From the NCBI GenBank assembly GCA_038148895.1, contig JBBVGQ010000003.1: DNA of 64,000 bases; one strand, 5' to 3'. Below, one piece after another: positions 52,902 to 62,466 of the stretch (positions within the stretch are counted from its first letter, which is position 1; each line of letters begins with the position of its first letter). This DNA is from Tamlana sp038148895. Its GTDB lineage: Bacteria; Bacteroidota; Bacteroidia; Flavobacteriales; Flavobacteriaceae. The position numbers were made by a program, and so were the translations under genes. The notes under the pieces were generated by a model that was given only the letters and a program-made list of their open reading frames with translations, ran no database searches and was not told the origin of the DNA.

Positions 52902-53897
52902 ATGACTACAGAACAAATAGAAAAGCTAAGTGATAAACGAATTCTTGTAACTGGTGGCGCTGGCTTTATTGGTTCAAATTTAATTGAGACGCTACTCAAC
53001 AATAATATTCGTGTTGTTTGCCTGGACAACTTTGCTACAGGCAAAAGAAAAAACATTGAACCATTTTTAAATAACGGCAATTTCAAACTCATTGAAGGTG
53101 ACATCAGAAATTTAGGTGATTGCCAAAAAGCTTGCGACAATATCGATTTTGTGTTGCACCAAGCGGCACTAGGTTCTGTGCCCCGATCTATAAAAGACCC
53201 CATTACTACGAACGATGTGAATGTTTCAGGGTTTTTAAACATGCTGGTTGCTGCCCGCGATGCTGGGGTAAAGCGCTTTGTTTATGCCGCAAGCTCATCC
53301 ACTTATGGCGATCATGAAGCCTTACCAAAAGTTGAAGATGTTATCGGTAAACCACTGTCTCCTTATGCCATAACCAAATATGTGAATGAACTTTATGCCG
53401 ACATATTTCATAAAACTTATGGTTTGGACTCGATTGGCCTACGTTATTTTAATGTGTTTGGCAGAAGACAAGACCCAAATGGTGCCTATGCGGCGGTAAT
53501 TCCAAAATTTGTTCAGCAATTTATTAGTCACGAATCGCCCATGATAAATGGCGATGGGAGTTACTCCAGGGATTTTACATACATAGACAATGTGGTGCAA
53601 ATGAACATTAACGCCATTACGACCGATAATAAAAAAGCGTTGAATACAGTCTATAATGTCGCTTATGGCGAACACACTACGCTGTTGGAATTGGCTACTT
53701 TATTAAAAGAATATCTCTCTGAGTTTGATAGTAACATAAAAACAATTGAAATCAAACATCGAGAAAATAGAATTGGAGACATCCCTCACTCATTAGCTTC
53801 AATTGACAAGGCAAAACAATTATTGGATTACCAACCAAAATATGACATTAGTAATGGCTTAAAAGAAGCTGTTGCCTGGTATTGGAAAAATCTTTAA
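52902..53897 (+). CDS. UDP-N-acetylhexosamine 4-epimerase (WbpP/TviC-like)
   Basis: A 331-residue extended SDR enzyme. The cofactor loop VTGGAGFIGSNLIETLL, LDNFATGKRKNIE, HQAALGSVPRSIKDP, and the catalytic segment ASSSTYGDHEALPKVE with SPYAITKYVNELYA are close to WbpP and TviC, which interconvert UDP-GlcNAc and UDP-GalNAc (or their uronic acids). The C-terminal part has the substrate pocket segment RRQDPNGAYAAVIPKFV. It precedes a UDP-HexNAc dehydrogenase; together they predict UDP-GalNAc uronic acid. Confidence 0.9.
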   Translation: MTTEQIEKLSDKRILVTGGAGFIGSNLIETLLNNNIRVVCLDNFATGKRKNIEPFLNNGNFKLIEGDIRNLGDCQKACDNIDFVLHQAALGSVPRSIKDPITTNDVNVSGFLNMLVAARDAGVKRFVYAASSSTYGDHEALPKVEDVIGKPLSPYAITKYVNELYADIFHKTYGLDSIGLRYFNVFGRRQDPNGAYAAVIPKFVQQFISHESPMINGDGSYSRDFTYIDNVVQMNINAITTDNKKALNTVYNVAYGEHTTLLELATLLKEYLSEFDSNIKTIEIKHRENRIGDIPHSLASIDKAKQLLDYQPKYDISNGLKEAVAWYWKNL

Positions 53898-54034
53898 TAA
53901 GATTGATTTAAACTAAATTTTAGGTGCTGAATATTATAATCAATTGAATAAGGAATTCCATTGTAAATTTTAAATTTACGTCTTATTTAATAGTAAACAA
54001 AGCATCAAAAATAAAATAAACGAAAACAAATAAA

Positions 54035-55315
54035 ATGGGGGGAACTAAAATTGCAATTATTGGTCTAGGTTATGTTGGTTTACCATTAGCTAGGTTATTT
54101 GCAACAAAATACAATGTTGTAGGTTTTGACATCAATAAAAATAGGATTAAAGAGTTATCAGAAGGAAATGATTCGACATTGGAGGTGGAATCGGATGTGC
54201 TTAAAGCCGTATTGAAAACTACCAATAATGATGAGACAGGCCTAATTTGTTCTTCAAATTTAGAAGATATCAAAGATTGCAATTACTATATTGTTACGGT
54301 TCCCACACCTATTGACAAAAACAACAGACCAGACTTAACACCGCTTTACAAGTCCAGCGAGACTGTTGGTAAGGTATTGAAAAAAGGAGACATCGTTGTT
54401 TACGAATCTACCGTGTATCCGGGCGTTACCGAAGATGAATGTGTGCCTGTTTTAGAGAAAATCAGTGGTTTAAAATTTAATGAAGATTTTTATGCCGGTT
54501 ATTCTCCTGAGCGCATCAACCCGGGTGATAAATTGCACACCGTTGAAAAAATATTGAAGGTCACAGCAGGTTCAACGCCAGAAATTGGTAAAAAAGTGGA
54601 TGCGCTTTATGCCAGTGTGATTACTGCTGGCACGCATCTTGCTCCAACCATTAAAGTAGCAGAAGCCGCTAAAGTTATTGAAAACTCCCAGCGAGATATC
54701 AATATTGCCTTTGTAAACGAATTGGCCAAAATTTTCAACTTGATGGATATCGATACCCATGCGGTATTAGAAGCCGCAGGTACCAAATGGAATTTTTTAT
54801 CATTTAAACCAGGTTTGGTTGGCGGGCACTGTATTGGGGTTGACCCTTATTATTTGGCGCAAAAAGCACAAGAAGTAGGCTATCATCCTGAAATCATATT
54901 AGCTGGCCGTAGGGTTAATGATGGTATGGGACAATATGTAGCCTCAGAAGTGATTAAGCTTATGGTTCAAAATGACCTAAAAATTAAAGGGTCAAACGTT
55001 TTAGTTTTAGGCATTACGTTTAAGGAAAATTGCCCTGATGTTCGCAATACCAAAACCGTTGATGTGATAAATCAACTTAAAAGTTACGGAACTAATGTCA
55101 TTGTTTATGATCCTTGGGCGAACCCTGAAGAGGTTATGCATGAATATGGTTTGTCAACAACCCAACAATTACCTTCAGGACAGTTTGATGCTGTAATTTT
55201 AAGTGTGGCGCACCAAGAATTCCTTAACGAAAATCTAAGTAGCCTGCTTAACCCAAATGGCGTTTTATATGATGTTAAAGGTGTTATAATAGCTCCTAAC
55301 TGTAAACGACTCTGA
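54035..55315 (+). CDS. UDP-N-acetylhexosamine 6-dehydrogenase (WbpO/TviB-like)
   Basis: A 426-residue NAD enzyme that oxidises the sugar C6 to the uronic acid. IAIIGLGYVGLPLARLFA, TVPTPIDKNNRPDL, YESTVYPGVTEDECV, SPERINPGD and the catalytic Cys in LVGGHCIGVDPYYLAQKA identify the nucleotide-sugar dehydrogenase family; LAGRRVNDGMG is typical for the HexNAc subgroup (TviB, WbpO). It lies 137 bases after the epimerase gene, in a gap with a 17-base AT palindrome (53963-53979). Its TGA shares a base with the flippase ATG. Confidence 0.92.
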   Translation: MGGTKIAIIGLGYVGLPLARLFATKYNVVGFDINKNRIKELSEGNDSTLEVESDVLKAVLKTTNNDETGLICSSNLEDIKDCNYYIVTVPTPIDKNNRPDLTPLYKSSETVGKVLKKGDIVVYESTVYPGVTEDECVPVLEKISGLKFNEDFYAGYSPERINPGDKLHTVEKILKVTAGSTPEIGKKVDALYASVITAGTHLAPTIKVAEAAKVIENSQRDINIAFVNELAKIFNLMDIDTHAVLEAAGTKWNFLSFKPGLVGGHCIGVDPYYLAQKAQEVGYHPEIILAGRRVNDGMGQYVASEVIKLMVQNDLKIKGSNVLVLGITFKENCPDVRNTKTVDVINQLKSYGTNVIVYDPWANPEEVMHEYGLSTTQQLPSGQFDAVILSVAHQEFLNENLSSLLNPNGVLYDVKGVIIAPNCKRL

Positions 55316-56844
55316 TGAAAATAAACCAACTTAAGGGCGGAGCAGCATTATCGTATGTTACCATATTCTTGACAAATATAGTAGGATTGGTTCTAACGCC
55401 CTTTATTATTCGCTCTCTAGGTAGTGCTGAATATGGCTTATACACCATGATAGGTGCCTTAGTAGGATATATGAGTGTATTGGATTTTGGGCTTAATAAC
55501 ACCATAATACGGTTTGTGGCAAAGTTCAAGGCAGAAAAAGACAAAAAAGGCGAACAGAATTTTTTGGCACATAGTTTCATCATGTACGCATGTATCTCTA
55601 TATTAGTTGCCATAATAGGGGTGATTTTTTATATAAATATTGATACACTTTATGTAAACACATTATCTACCGAACAAATTAGCAAGGCAAAAACCATGGT
55701 TTTAATTCTGGTTTTTAACCTTGCTATTTCGCTTCCGGGCGGTGCGTTTTCTGGAATCTGTTATGGCTATGAGATTTTCGTTCTACCTAAAACAATCAAT
55801 ATCATCAAATACATCTTCAGGAGCGGCTTGGTTATTCTAATTCTATTTAAGGGAGGAGATTCCATCAGCTTGGTTATTATGGATACAATATTGAATATGC
55901 TTATTATATTCATTGACGCCTATATTGTATTTAAGATTATAAAAGTAAAGATTAAAATGCACCATTATAACAAAATGATGTTTATTGAAATTTTGAGCTT
56001 TTCAATTTGGTTATTCATTTTTGCCATTGTACATCAGCTGCGTTGGCAGTTTGGACAACTTATATTAGGACTTTATTACTCTACAACCATAGTTGCCATT
56101 TATGCAGTAGGCAGTACATTAGGCAATTATTACGGTGCGTTTTCATCGGCTATTTCTTCTGTCTTTTTACCTAGAGCTATTCAAGTAACCATTAATGACG
56201 CCCCAAAGGAAGAGCTTACAACGTTATTCATAAAAGTATCTAGGGTTATTCTTTTTGTACTGTTGTTAATTCTTGGAAGCTTTATTGTTTCCGGTAAAGA
56301 TTTTGTGTTTTTTTGGGTTGGAGATGAGTACCATATGGCTTACTATTATGCTCTAGCCATAATGCTAGGGCTTACCCCTACATTAAGTCAAGGTTTTGCA
56401 AACAACATACTAGAGGCAAAAAACCTACTCGTATACAGAGGTCGTTTGCTTTTAACCCTTACAGTTTTGGGCGTTATAATAAGCTTTTTTGTAGCAAAAA
56501 CTTTTGGCACCATGGAAATGATACTGGTTACTGTTTTTTTCTTGCTACTGGAAAGAGCCATAATAATACCTTATTATATTAAAAAGGCAAATTTGGATAT
56601 GTTAAGGTACTACAAAGAAATAGCACCATTGTTTTTAAGTATAGGAATTGCTGTGATACTTAGTGCCGTTAACAGCTATTTTTTGCCCAACCAAAACGTA
56701 CTTGCAATGCTTTTTAAGCTACTTACTTTTTCAATTATCTATTTTGTTTTCTGCTTAAAGGTCATGAATGGTTACGAAAAACATTTGTTAAAATCCTTGT
56801 TCAGTAAAATGCCTATAGTATACAAAATAGGAAAAAAATTATAA
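55315..56844 (+). CDS. Wzx-like polysaccharide flippase
   Basis: A 509-residue integral membrane protein with about 12-14 helices. ALSYVTIFLTNIVGLVLTPF and IIRSLGSAEYGLYTMIGALVG at the N terminus are those of the MATE-like polysaccharide exporter superfamily. It would move lipid-linked repeat units across the inner membrane before polymerisation. ATG overlaps the dehydrogenase stop, and the GT4 gene follows 2 bases after its end. Confidence 0.9.
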   Translation: MKINQLKGGAALSYVTIFLTNIVGLVLTPFIIRSLGSAEYGLYTMIGALVGYMSVLDFGLNNTIIRFVAKFKAEKDKKGEQNFLAHSFIMYACISILVAIIGVIFYINIDTLYVNTLSTEQISKAKTMVLILVFNLAISLPGGAFSGICYGYEIFVLPKTINIIKYIFRSGLVILILFKGGDSISLVIMDTILNMLIIFIDAYIVFKIIKVKIKMHHYNKMMFIEILSFSIWLFIFAIVHQLRWQFGQLILGLYYSTTIVAIYAVGSTLGNYYGAFSSAISSVFLPRAIQVTINDAPKEELTTLFIKVSRVILFVLLLILGSFIVSGKDFVFFWVGDEYHMAYYYALAIMLGLTPTLSQGFANNILEAKNLLVYRGRLLLTLTVLGVIISFFVAKTFGTMEMILVTVFFLLLERAIIIPYYIKKANLDMLRYYKEIAPLFLSIGIAVILSAVNSYFLPNQNVLAMLFKLLTFSIIYFVFCLKVMNGYEKHLLKSLFSKMPIVYKIGKKL

Positions 56845-56846
56845 CA

Positions 56847-57974
56847 ATGAAAAAAATTTTGTTTTTACATCCTGACCTAAGAGGAGGCGGTGCCGAGAAA
56901 GTACTCGTTAATATGTTGAACAGATTGGACAAAGTAAAGTACGATATTACCTTAACTACTATTTTTGAAGAAGGCGTTAACAAAGAGATACTATCTCCAG
57001 AAGTAAAACACAACTTTTTACTGAAAAAGGTTTTCCCAGGATGGTCCTTACTTCAAAAAATATTTTCTCCTTCTTTTTTGTTCAATAGGATAGTAAAAGG
57101 TAATTACGACATTATAGTTGCCTACCTAGAGGGCGTTCCAACTAGAATTGTTGGGGGGTGCAGTTCAAAAAATACAAAGATAATATCTTGGGTGCACGTA
57201 GACTTAGAAGGGTTCAACATAGAAAAAGTGTTTAGGTCTCCAAAAGAAATGCGCAACTTGTACCTAAAATACAACGCCATTGTTGGGGTTTCAAAAACAG
57301 CACTGAACTCTTTATCAAAAAAAATACCCCAAATACCCAAAAATAAACTAAAAGTTATACACAATGTGGTAGATGTAAACTTAATTATTGCTAAAGGCAA
57401 TGAAATAGTGGAGGAAATTGATTTTAACAAAAAAACCATCAATTTATGTTCTGTTGGCAGGTTGGCACAACAAAAGGGCTATATAAGATTACTAAATGCC
57501 TTGGCCTTGTTGGCAAAAGAAGGTATCCCGTTTCATTTATACATCGTGGGGCAAGGGGAGCAAGAAGAAAAGTTAAAAGAAATTATTGCCAAGAACCAAT
57601 TAGAAAGCCAAATAACACTTTTGGGCTTTAAAAGCAACCCCCATAAATATGTTAACAATTGTGATTTATTTGTGTGTTCTTCATATCAAGAAGGGTTTAG
57701 TACTGCGGTAACCGAATCTGTTTTATTGAAAACCCCTGTTTTAACCACAAATTGCGCAGGAATGGACGAAATATTGGTTGATGGTAAATATGGCATGATT
57801 GTAGAAAACACGGATGAAGCTTTACTTGGCGGCCTAAGGAAAATTTTAACCACCCCAAGCCTGCTAAATCATTATAAAGAAAAAGTAAATGAAAGAAGCC
57901 AATATTTACAAGAAAAAGATAATATTGCCGATATAGAAAAATTGTTTCACTCCATTACACAACAACAAGCTTAA
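56847..57974 (+). CDS. Glycosyltransferase family 4
   Basis: A 375-residue GT-B enzyme. The glycine-rich start LRGGGAEKVLVNMLNRL, the acceptor-domain end, then LCSVGRLAQQKGYIRLLNAL and the C-terminal donor site SSYQEGFSTAVTESVLLKTP with the E-x7-E pair are typical of GT4. It would add a sugar to the lipid-linked repeat on the cytoplasmic side. Acceptor and donor are not predictable. One base before the next gene. Confidence 0.92.
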   Translation: MKKILFLHPDLRGGGAEKVLVNMLNRLDKVKYDITLTTIFEEGVNKEILSPEVKHNFLLKKVFPGWSLLQKIFSPSFLFNRIVKGNYDIIVAYLEGVPTRIVGGCSSKNTKIISWVHVDLEGFNIEKVFRSPKEMRNLYLKYNAIVGVSKTALNSLSKKIPQIPKNKLKVIHNVVDVNLIIAKGNEIVEEIDFNKKTINLCSVGRLAQQKGYIRLLNALALLAKEGIPFHLYIVGQGEQEEKLKEIIAKNQLESQITLLGFKSNPHKYVNNCDLFVCSSYQEGFSTAVTESVLLKTPVLTTNCAGMDEILVDGKYGMIVENTDEALLGGLRKILTTPSLLNHYKEKVNERSQYLQEKDNIADIEKLFHSITQQQA

Positions 57975-57975
57975 A

Positions 57976-59157
57976 ATGAAACAAATAGCACTAACAGCGA
58001 TTCTAGTAATTTGCATTTTGTTCATAGGCGTTTTCTATTATATAGAGATACACCCCTACCTAAAGAACAAGTTTCAAAGAAGATTTTTCATGCTTAACAA
58101 AGAAACCAAAAACGCTGATTTTAAAAACAAAGTACTAAAAAGCGCCCTAAGTTATTCCCATCACGAAACCCCAAAAATGTCACTAGCAGACAATACGTTC
58201 TTTCCCGTTGTCTTAATAAGGGAAATATCCCTTAGGCTACGAAAAAACAACAGATTGAAAAACAGCTTTCCTCGAGGCTACCTTTTAAACGGAATTTTTG
58301 ATTATGCCCAAGCAACAAATAACAAAAAAACGATAGTATATATAGAAAAAACTGTAAATCGATTTGTAGAAAATATTGATAACGGCGAATTAAAGTACAT
58401 AGACCAAGCCTGCATGGGCATGGTTTTAATTAAACTCTATGAGTACACAAAGAACGAAAAATATAGAAGTGCATGTGATAACATAGCCCATTGGTTATTA
58501 AAAAATATAGATTCCAAATACAATGTAATCTTATACAGACCAAACGTTAACTACCAATATGTCGATACCTTGGGAATGATATGTCCGTTTCTATTGGCCT
58601 ATGCAACGGCCTTTAATAAAAATGAATTTATTGATTTGTCTAACAAGCAAATAATATTCTACATAAATCATGGTCTAAACAAAAATGGCATGCCCTATCA
58701 TGCAATAGATCTTAATAACTTTTTTCCAATGGGCTCATCCAATTGGGGACGTGGTTTAGGTTGGTATATGCTTGCCCTAACGGCCACTTTAAAGTACACT
58801 GATACAGAAAACAATTCCATGTATGGCTATTTTAAAAATGAATTCGATAAAATAGCACCTCATTTGAAGAACTTAAAAAAAGATCAGTTTTGGGGGCAAT
58901 TCATTGGAGTATCTAAAAACTGGCACAACGATACCTCGGTATCCTGTATGCTTTTTTATTCACTCTCACTTTTAAAAGAAGAAAATTGCTTTGAAGAGTT
59001 CTATAAATTCTTAAAGCCCCTAACCACAAAAAAAGGACAAGTAGACTACACATCTGGAGACACAGAAGACATCAATATTTACTCAAGAGAGTATGGAAAA
59101 TCAGAACTCACCCAAGGCCTAATACTGTCAATATTTAAAAACGAAATAACTCCATGA
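57976..59157 (+). CDS. Membrane-anchored GH105/GH88-like unsaturated uronyl hydrolase homologue
   Basis: A 393-residue protein with an N-terminal membrane anchor (residues 4-23) and an (alpha/alpha)6 barrel. NYQYVDTLGMICPFLLAYA around residues 192-210, with Asp197 where GH105/GH88 enzymes have a catalytic acid, SNWGRGLGWYMLALT near 255-269 and DTSVSCMLFYSLSLL are typical of this group. YIDQACMGMV around Asp143 is a second acidic candidate. GH88/105 enzymes remove unsaturated uronic acids left by lyases, unexpected in a biosynthetic operon. It could trim the polymer during export or release it, or have lost catalysis. It overlaps the pyruvyl transferase (ATGA). Confidence 0.78.
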   Translation: MKQIALTAILVICILFIGVFYYIEIHPYLKNKFQRRFFMLNKETKNADFKNKVLKSALSYSHHETPKMSLADNTFFPVVLIREISLRLRKNNRLKNSFPRGYLLNGIFDYAQATNNKKTIVYIEKTVNRFVENIDNGELKYIDQACMGMVLIKLYEYTKNEKYRSACDNIAHWLLKNIDSKYNVILYRPNVNYQYVDTLGMICPFLLAYATAFNKNEFIDLSNKQIIFYINHGLNKNGMPYHAIDLNNFFPMGSSNWGRGLGWYMLALTATLKYTDTENNSMYGYFKNEFDKIAPHLKNLKKDQFWGQFIGVSKNWHNDTSVSCMLFYSLSLLKEENCFEEFYKFLKPLTTKKGQVDYTSGDTEDINIYSREYGKSELTQGLILSIFKNEITP

Positions 59158-60383
59158 AAAACATATTAATTAAAAATTTTAAAAACCTTAACAACTATGG
59201 TTCTGGCATGATGGGCCTTATTACCATAAAACAAATACATGAGCTTTTAAATGGGCAAGTTAGGTTTTATTCTGATTTTGATGAACATGCCGAAATGAAA
59301 CAGATTTTAAATGAACTTAACGGTAATATTGAAGTCAATGTATACAAACCTCCAGTAATTGAAAACAAGTCTCCTATTAATTCCATTTCCAAACGGATTA
59401 GCACCCTAAAATATATTTTATCCAATAAAGGAGCGGATGATTTCGATATGGTAATTGTTTTAGGTGGAGATGATTTATCTGAATACTATGGCAAACATGT
59501 TTGGCCCGTTTTCCTATCGTTATATTCATGGTCATTTAAAACTAAAATTATTTTGTTTGGCCAAAGTATTGGTCCGTTCAAATTCTGGCTAAACAAGTTT
59601 TCTTTCAAAAAGTTAGCTAACCGATGTAAAATATTTACTCGAGACGAGTATTGCTTCAATTATTTAAAAGATGAACTAGGTATTACCAAAAATGTAACCC
59701 TTAGTGGAGACATTGCTTTTTTAAACTTACCGTTGGAAACTGACAAAGCTTACGAGCAAGAAATCCTGACAAGATATAACCTAAAACCAAACGGTTACAT
59801 TAGTATAGTTATTTCGGGATTATTAGGTAAGTATTATACAGAAAGTAAAAGCGATTACTTTAACTCTTACAAGCAACTTATAGAAAGGTTAAAGGCACTT
59901 CCGGAAGTTTCTGGTAAAAAAATATGCTTCTTGTCGCATACCTTTCCGCCACATGGTGATGAAGCTGGCCTACTTGCCGAATTTGAATCTTATTTGGGCA
60001 GCGATACCGAGAATTTAGTTTTTATTAAAGACAAAGTTTATCAAGCTGGGGCACGTTTTATTTTGGGCAACGGCCTAATGACCATAACAGGAAGAATGCA
60101 CGCCTCAGTATCTACTTTTGAAATGATTAAACCTTCCATTTCGCTCGCTTATAGCGTTAAATATTATGGCGTTATTGGTGATAATTTAAAGCGTAACGAT
60201 TTAATTATAGACGCAAATACCCCTGCCTTATGGAGCAATGGGGAAATAGTAACGCTAATTATAGAAAAAGTCAAATATTTAATTGATAACTACAATACCA
60301 TTATTCCTGAAATTGACACCGCTGTAAACACCCAAAAAAAACTAGTAAATTCGGCCTTTAATTCACTAACCAACAATTTATAA
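59154..60383 (+). CDS. Polysaccharide pyruvyl transferase family protein
   Basis: A 409-residue GT-B-like enzyme of the CsaB/WcaK group. LIKNFKNLNNYGSGMMGLITI opens it, IVLGGDDLSEYYG, ILFGQSIGPFKFWLNK, IFTRDEYCFNYLKDELG and the C-terminal TGRMHASVSTFEMIKPSISL with the catalytic-type RMHAS loop are present. Members transfer pyruvate from PEP to form acidic ketals on sugars. It may add a negative charge to the polymer. Overlaps both neighbours by 1-4 bases. Confidence 0.88.
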   Translation: MKNILIKNFKNLNNYGSGMMGLITIKQIHELLNGQVRFYSDFDEHAEMKQILNELNGNIEVNVYKPPVIENKSPINSISKRISTLKYILSNKGADDFDMVIVLGGDDLSEYYGKHVWPVFLSLYSWSFKTKIILFGQSIGPFKFWLNKFSFKKLANRCKIFTRDEYCFNYLKDELGITKNVTLSGDIAFLNLPLETDKAYEQEILTRYNLKPNGYISIVISGLLGKYYTESKSDYFNSYKQLIERLKALPEVSGKKICFLSHTFPPHGDEAGLLAEFESYLGSDTENLVFIKDKVYQAGARFILGNGLMTITGRMHASVSTFEMIKPSISLAYSVKYYGVIGDNLKRNDLIIDANTPALWSNGEIVTLIIEKVKYLIDNYNTIIPEIDTAVNTQKKLVNSAFNSLTNNL

Positions 60384-61354
60384 TGACCGCACTCTCATTA
60401 ATTATACCAGTTTATAACTTAGAGTTTTACATTGAAAAATGCCTAAACTCAATAGTGGGTCAAGATTTAGCTCCTGATCAATTTGAAGTTATCATAATTA
60501 ATGACGGCTCGAAAGACAACTCGAAAGAAATCATTGAAAATTACACCTGCCAATATTCCAATTTTAAACTGTTTAACATTGAAAATGCAGGTGTAAGCAA
60601 TGCACGTAATCAGGGCATTAAACATTCCAAGGGCAGCTTTTTGTTGTTTATTGATGGTGACGATTGGCTTGACAAAGGTGCCCTAACCAAAATTTATGAT
60701 GCGATTAACCAAGACAAATTTGAAGTGGCTAAGTTTGGTTACACCAAAAGGTATGCTAACAAAAAATGGGAAGACATAATTTTAAATGACAAAATAAAGT
60801 TTGATAGTGGCTTGGACTTTGTTGTAAAAAGCAAATGTTCGTATTTTTATCCTTGGCAGTACGTTTTTTCTAGCAATCTAGTAAAATCGAACGGACTATT
60901 GTTCAATACAGATTTAACCTTTAGTGAAGACAAAGAGTTTTTAATAAGAGTGTTAGCTCATACAACACGTTTTAAGTATCTCGGGTTTAAGGTTTATAAT
61001 TATAATTTAGAACGTGAATCCGCTGTATCATCAAAAATTTCTGATAAAAGTCTACGGGATTTGATTGATGCCAATGTTTTAATCTATACTTTCGCAAGAT
61101 TAAAAGTAAAAGAGCCAAATCATAGGAAAGCTTTAGAAGATAATGCTATTTCATCAATTTCCAATTCTTACTATATTCTAACCACAAATAGTATTTGGAG
61201 GAGATTTTGGATTTGGAGAAACCACATTAACAACATCATTGAAAAAATTGATGTTGAAAAATCTAACAGGCTATCTTATTTTAATAGAAAAAATGGAATA
61301 TTGTTTTACCTAAGGTACTACCTCCCAAGAGCTATATATCATAAAATAAAATGA
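60383..61354 (+). CDS. Glycosyltransferase family 2
   Basis: A 323-residue GT-A enzyme. LSLIIPVYNLEFYIEKCLNS at the N terminus, IIINDGSKDNSKEI and the metal-binding FIDGDDWLD are typical of GT2. It would extend the repeat unit. Starts at the stop of the pyruvyl transferase (TAATG) and overlaps the EpsG-like gene (ATGA). Confidence 0.92.
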   Translation: MTALSLIIPVYNLEFYIEKCLNSIVGQDLAPDQFEVIIINDGSKDNSKEIIENYTCQYSNFKLFNIENAGVSNARNQGIKHSKGSFLLFIDGDDWLDKGALTKIYDAINQDKFEVAKFGYTKRYANKKWEDIILNDKIKFDSGLDFVVKSKCSYFYPWQYVFSSNLVKSNGLLFNTDLTFSEDKEFLIRVLAHTTRFKYLGFKVYNYNLERESAVSSKISDKSLRDLIDANVLIYTFARLKVKEPNHRKALEDNAISSISNSYYILTTNSIWRRFWIWRNHINNIIEKIDVEKSNRLSYFNRKNGILFYLRYYLPRAIYHKIK

Positions 61355-62445
61355 TTGATTTTATTCCCATAAAATATTATTCCTTTTTATATTATCAGTT
61401 TATTCTATTGATTGGTTTTATTACACTTTTCCATACATATGTATTAAAAGAGAGTGAAATAAAAGTCTTAATATTCAATCGTTTTTTTTCTCTTTTCGTT
61501 TTCTCAACGGTTTTATTTTACATCGGACTAAGACCTCTAAATGGTGTGTTTGTTGATATGACCACCTACGCACATTCATTTAATCAATATAAGCATGGCA
61601 TGCCAATTTCTGATCATGGAGACATAGGTTTTGCTTATTTTCTAAAATTCACCTCCCAAATCATGTCTCAGGACATGTTCTTTTTATTATGTGCTTTTAT
61701 ATATATTTATCCGTTGTTTAAAGCTTGTAAAAATTGGTTTCCCTTCCATTACTTTTTTCCTTTTTTAATGCTTATCGGTTCGTTTTCTTTTTGGACCTAT
61801 GGTGTAAATGGCATGAGAAACGGCATGGCCACATCGGTATTTATATTGGCATTATCGTATGTTTTTAAAAATAGAAAATTGGCTTTTATTTTTTTTGCTA
61901 TAGCTTTAGCTTTACATAAAAGTATGATGTTACCATTAATGGCGTATTTGGTCACTACAATAATGACCGATACAAAAAAATACTATTTTTTTTGGGTTTT
62001 AGCTATTTTACTTTCAGTTACCATGGGAGGCGTTTGGGAAAATCTATTTGCAAGTTTGGGGTTTGGTGACGATAGGTTTGCCGCCTATTTGACACAGGAG
62101 GCCGATGCCTCAAAGTTCTCGTCAACTGGATTTCGATACGATTTTTTATTGTATGGAGCTGTCCCTCTTATGTTTGGTTACTTTTACATATTTAAAAAAG
62201 GCTATAACAATATAGAATATAAACGTATTCTTCATACATACATTGTTGCAAATGGCTTTTGGATTATGGTCATTAGAGCAAACTTTTCAAACCGATTTGC
62301 CTATTTATCTTGGTTTCTTATGGCCATAGTTATAGCCTACCCTTTATTTAAAGAAGCTTTAGTAAAAAAACAATTTAAAAAAATAGGTGTTATTATACTG
62401 CTATATTACGGATTCACATATGCTATGTATAATGTATATTATTAA
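61351..62445 (+). CDS. EpsG-like Wzy polymerase
   Basis: A 364-residue membrane protein with about ten helices. YIGLRPLNGVFVDMTTYAH, the GDIGFAYFLKFTSQIMSQDMF segment and YGVNGMRNGMATSVFILALSY with HKSMMLPLMAY are the EpsG signatures. It would polymerise lipid-linked repeats on the periplasmic face. This makes the cluster Wzx/Wzy-dependent. Confidence 0.85.
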   Translation: MIDFIPIKYYSFLYYQFILLIGFITLFHTYVLKESEIKVLIFNRFFSLFVFSTVLFYIGLRPLNGVFVDMTTYAHSFNQYKHGMPISDHGDIGFAYFLKFTSQIMSQDMFFLLCAFIYIYPLFKACKNWFPFHYFFPFLMLIGSFSFWTYGVNGMRNGMATSVFILALSYVFKNRKLAFIFFAIALALHKSMMLPLMAYLVTTIMTDTKKYYFFWVLAILLSVTMGGVWENLFASLGFGDDRFAAYLTQEADASKFSSTGFRYDFLLYGAVPLMFGYFYIFKKGYNNIEYKRILHTYIVANGFWIMVIRANFSNRFAYLSWFLMAIVIAYPLFKEALVKKQFKKIGVIILLYYGFTYAMYNVYY

Positions 62446-62466
62446 AAATAAAATCTCAAACAAGCC

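Noticed and set aside
52880..53242. 120-residue minus-strand frame
   Set aside because: Antisense to the 4-epimerase gene, whose motifs and reading frame are unambiguous.
53963..53979. AT-rich 17-base palindrome between epimerase and dehydrogenase genes, considered as a terminator
   Set aside because: It has no GC stem and no T run, and the downstream genes clearly continue the pathway.
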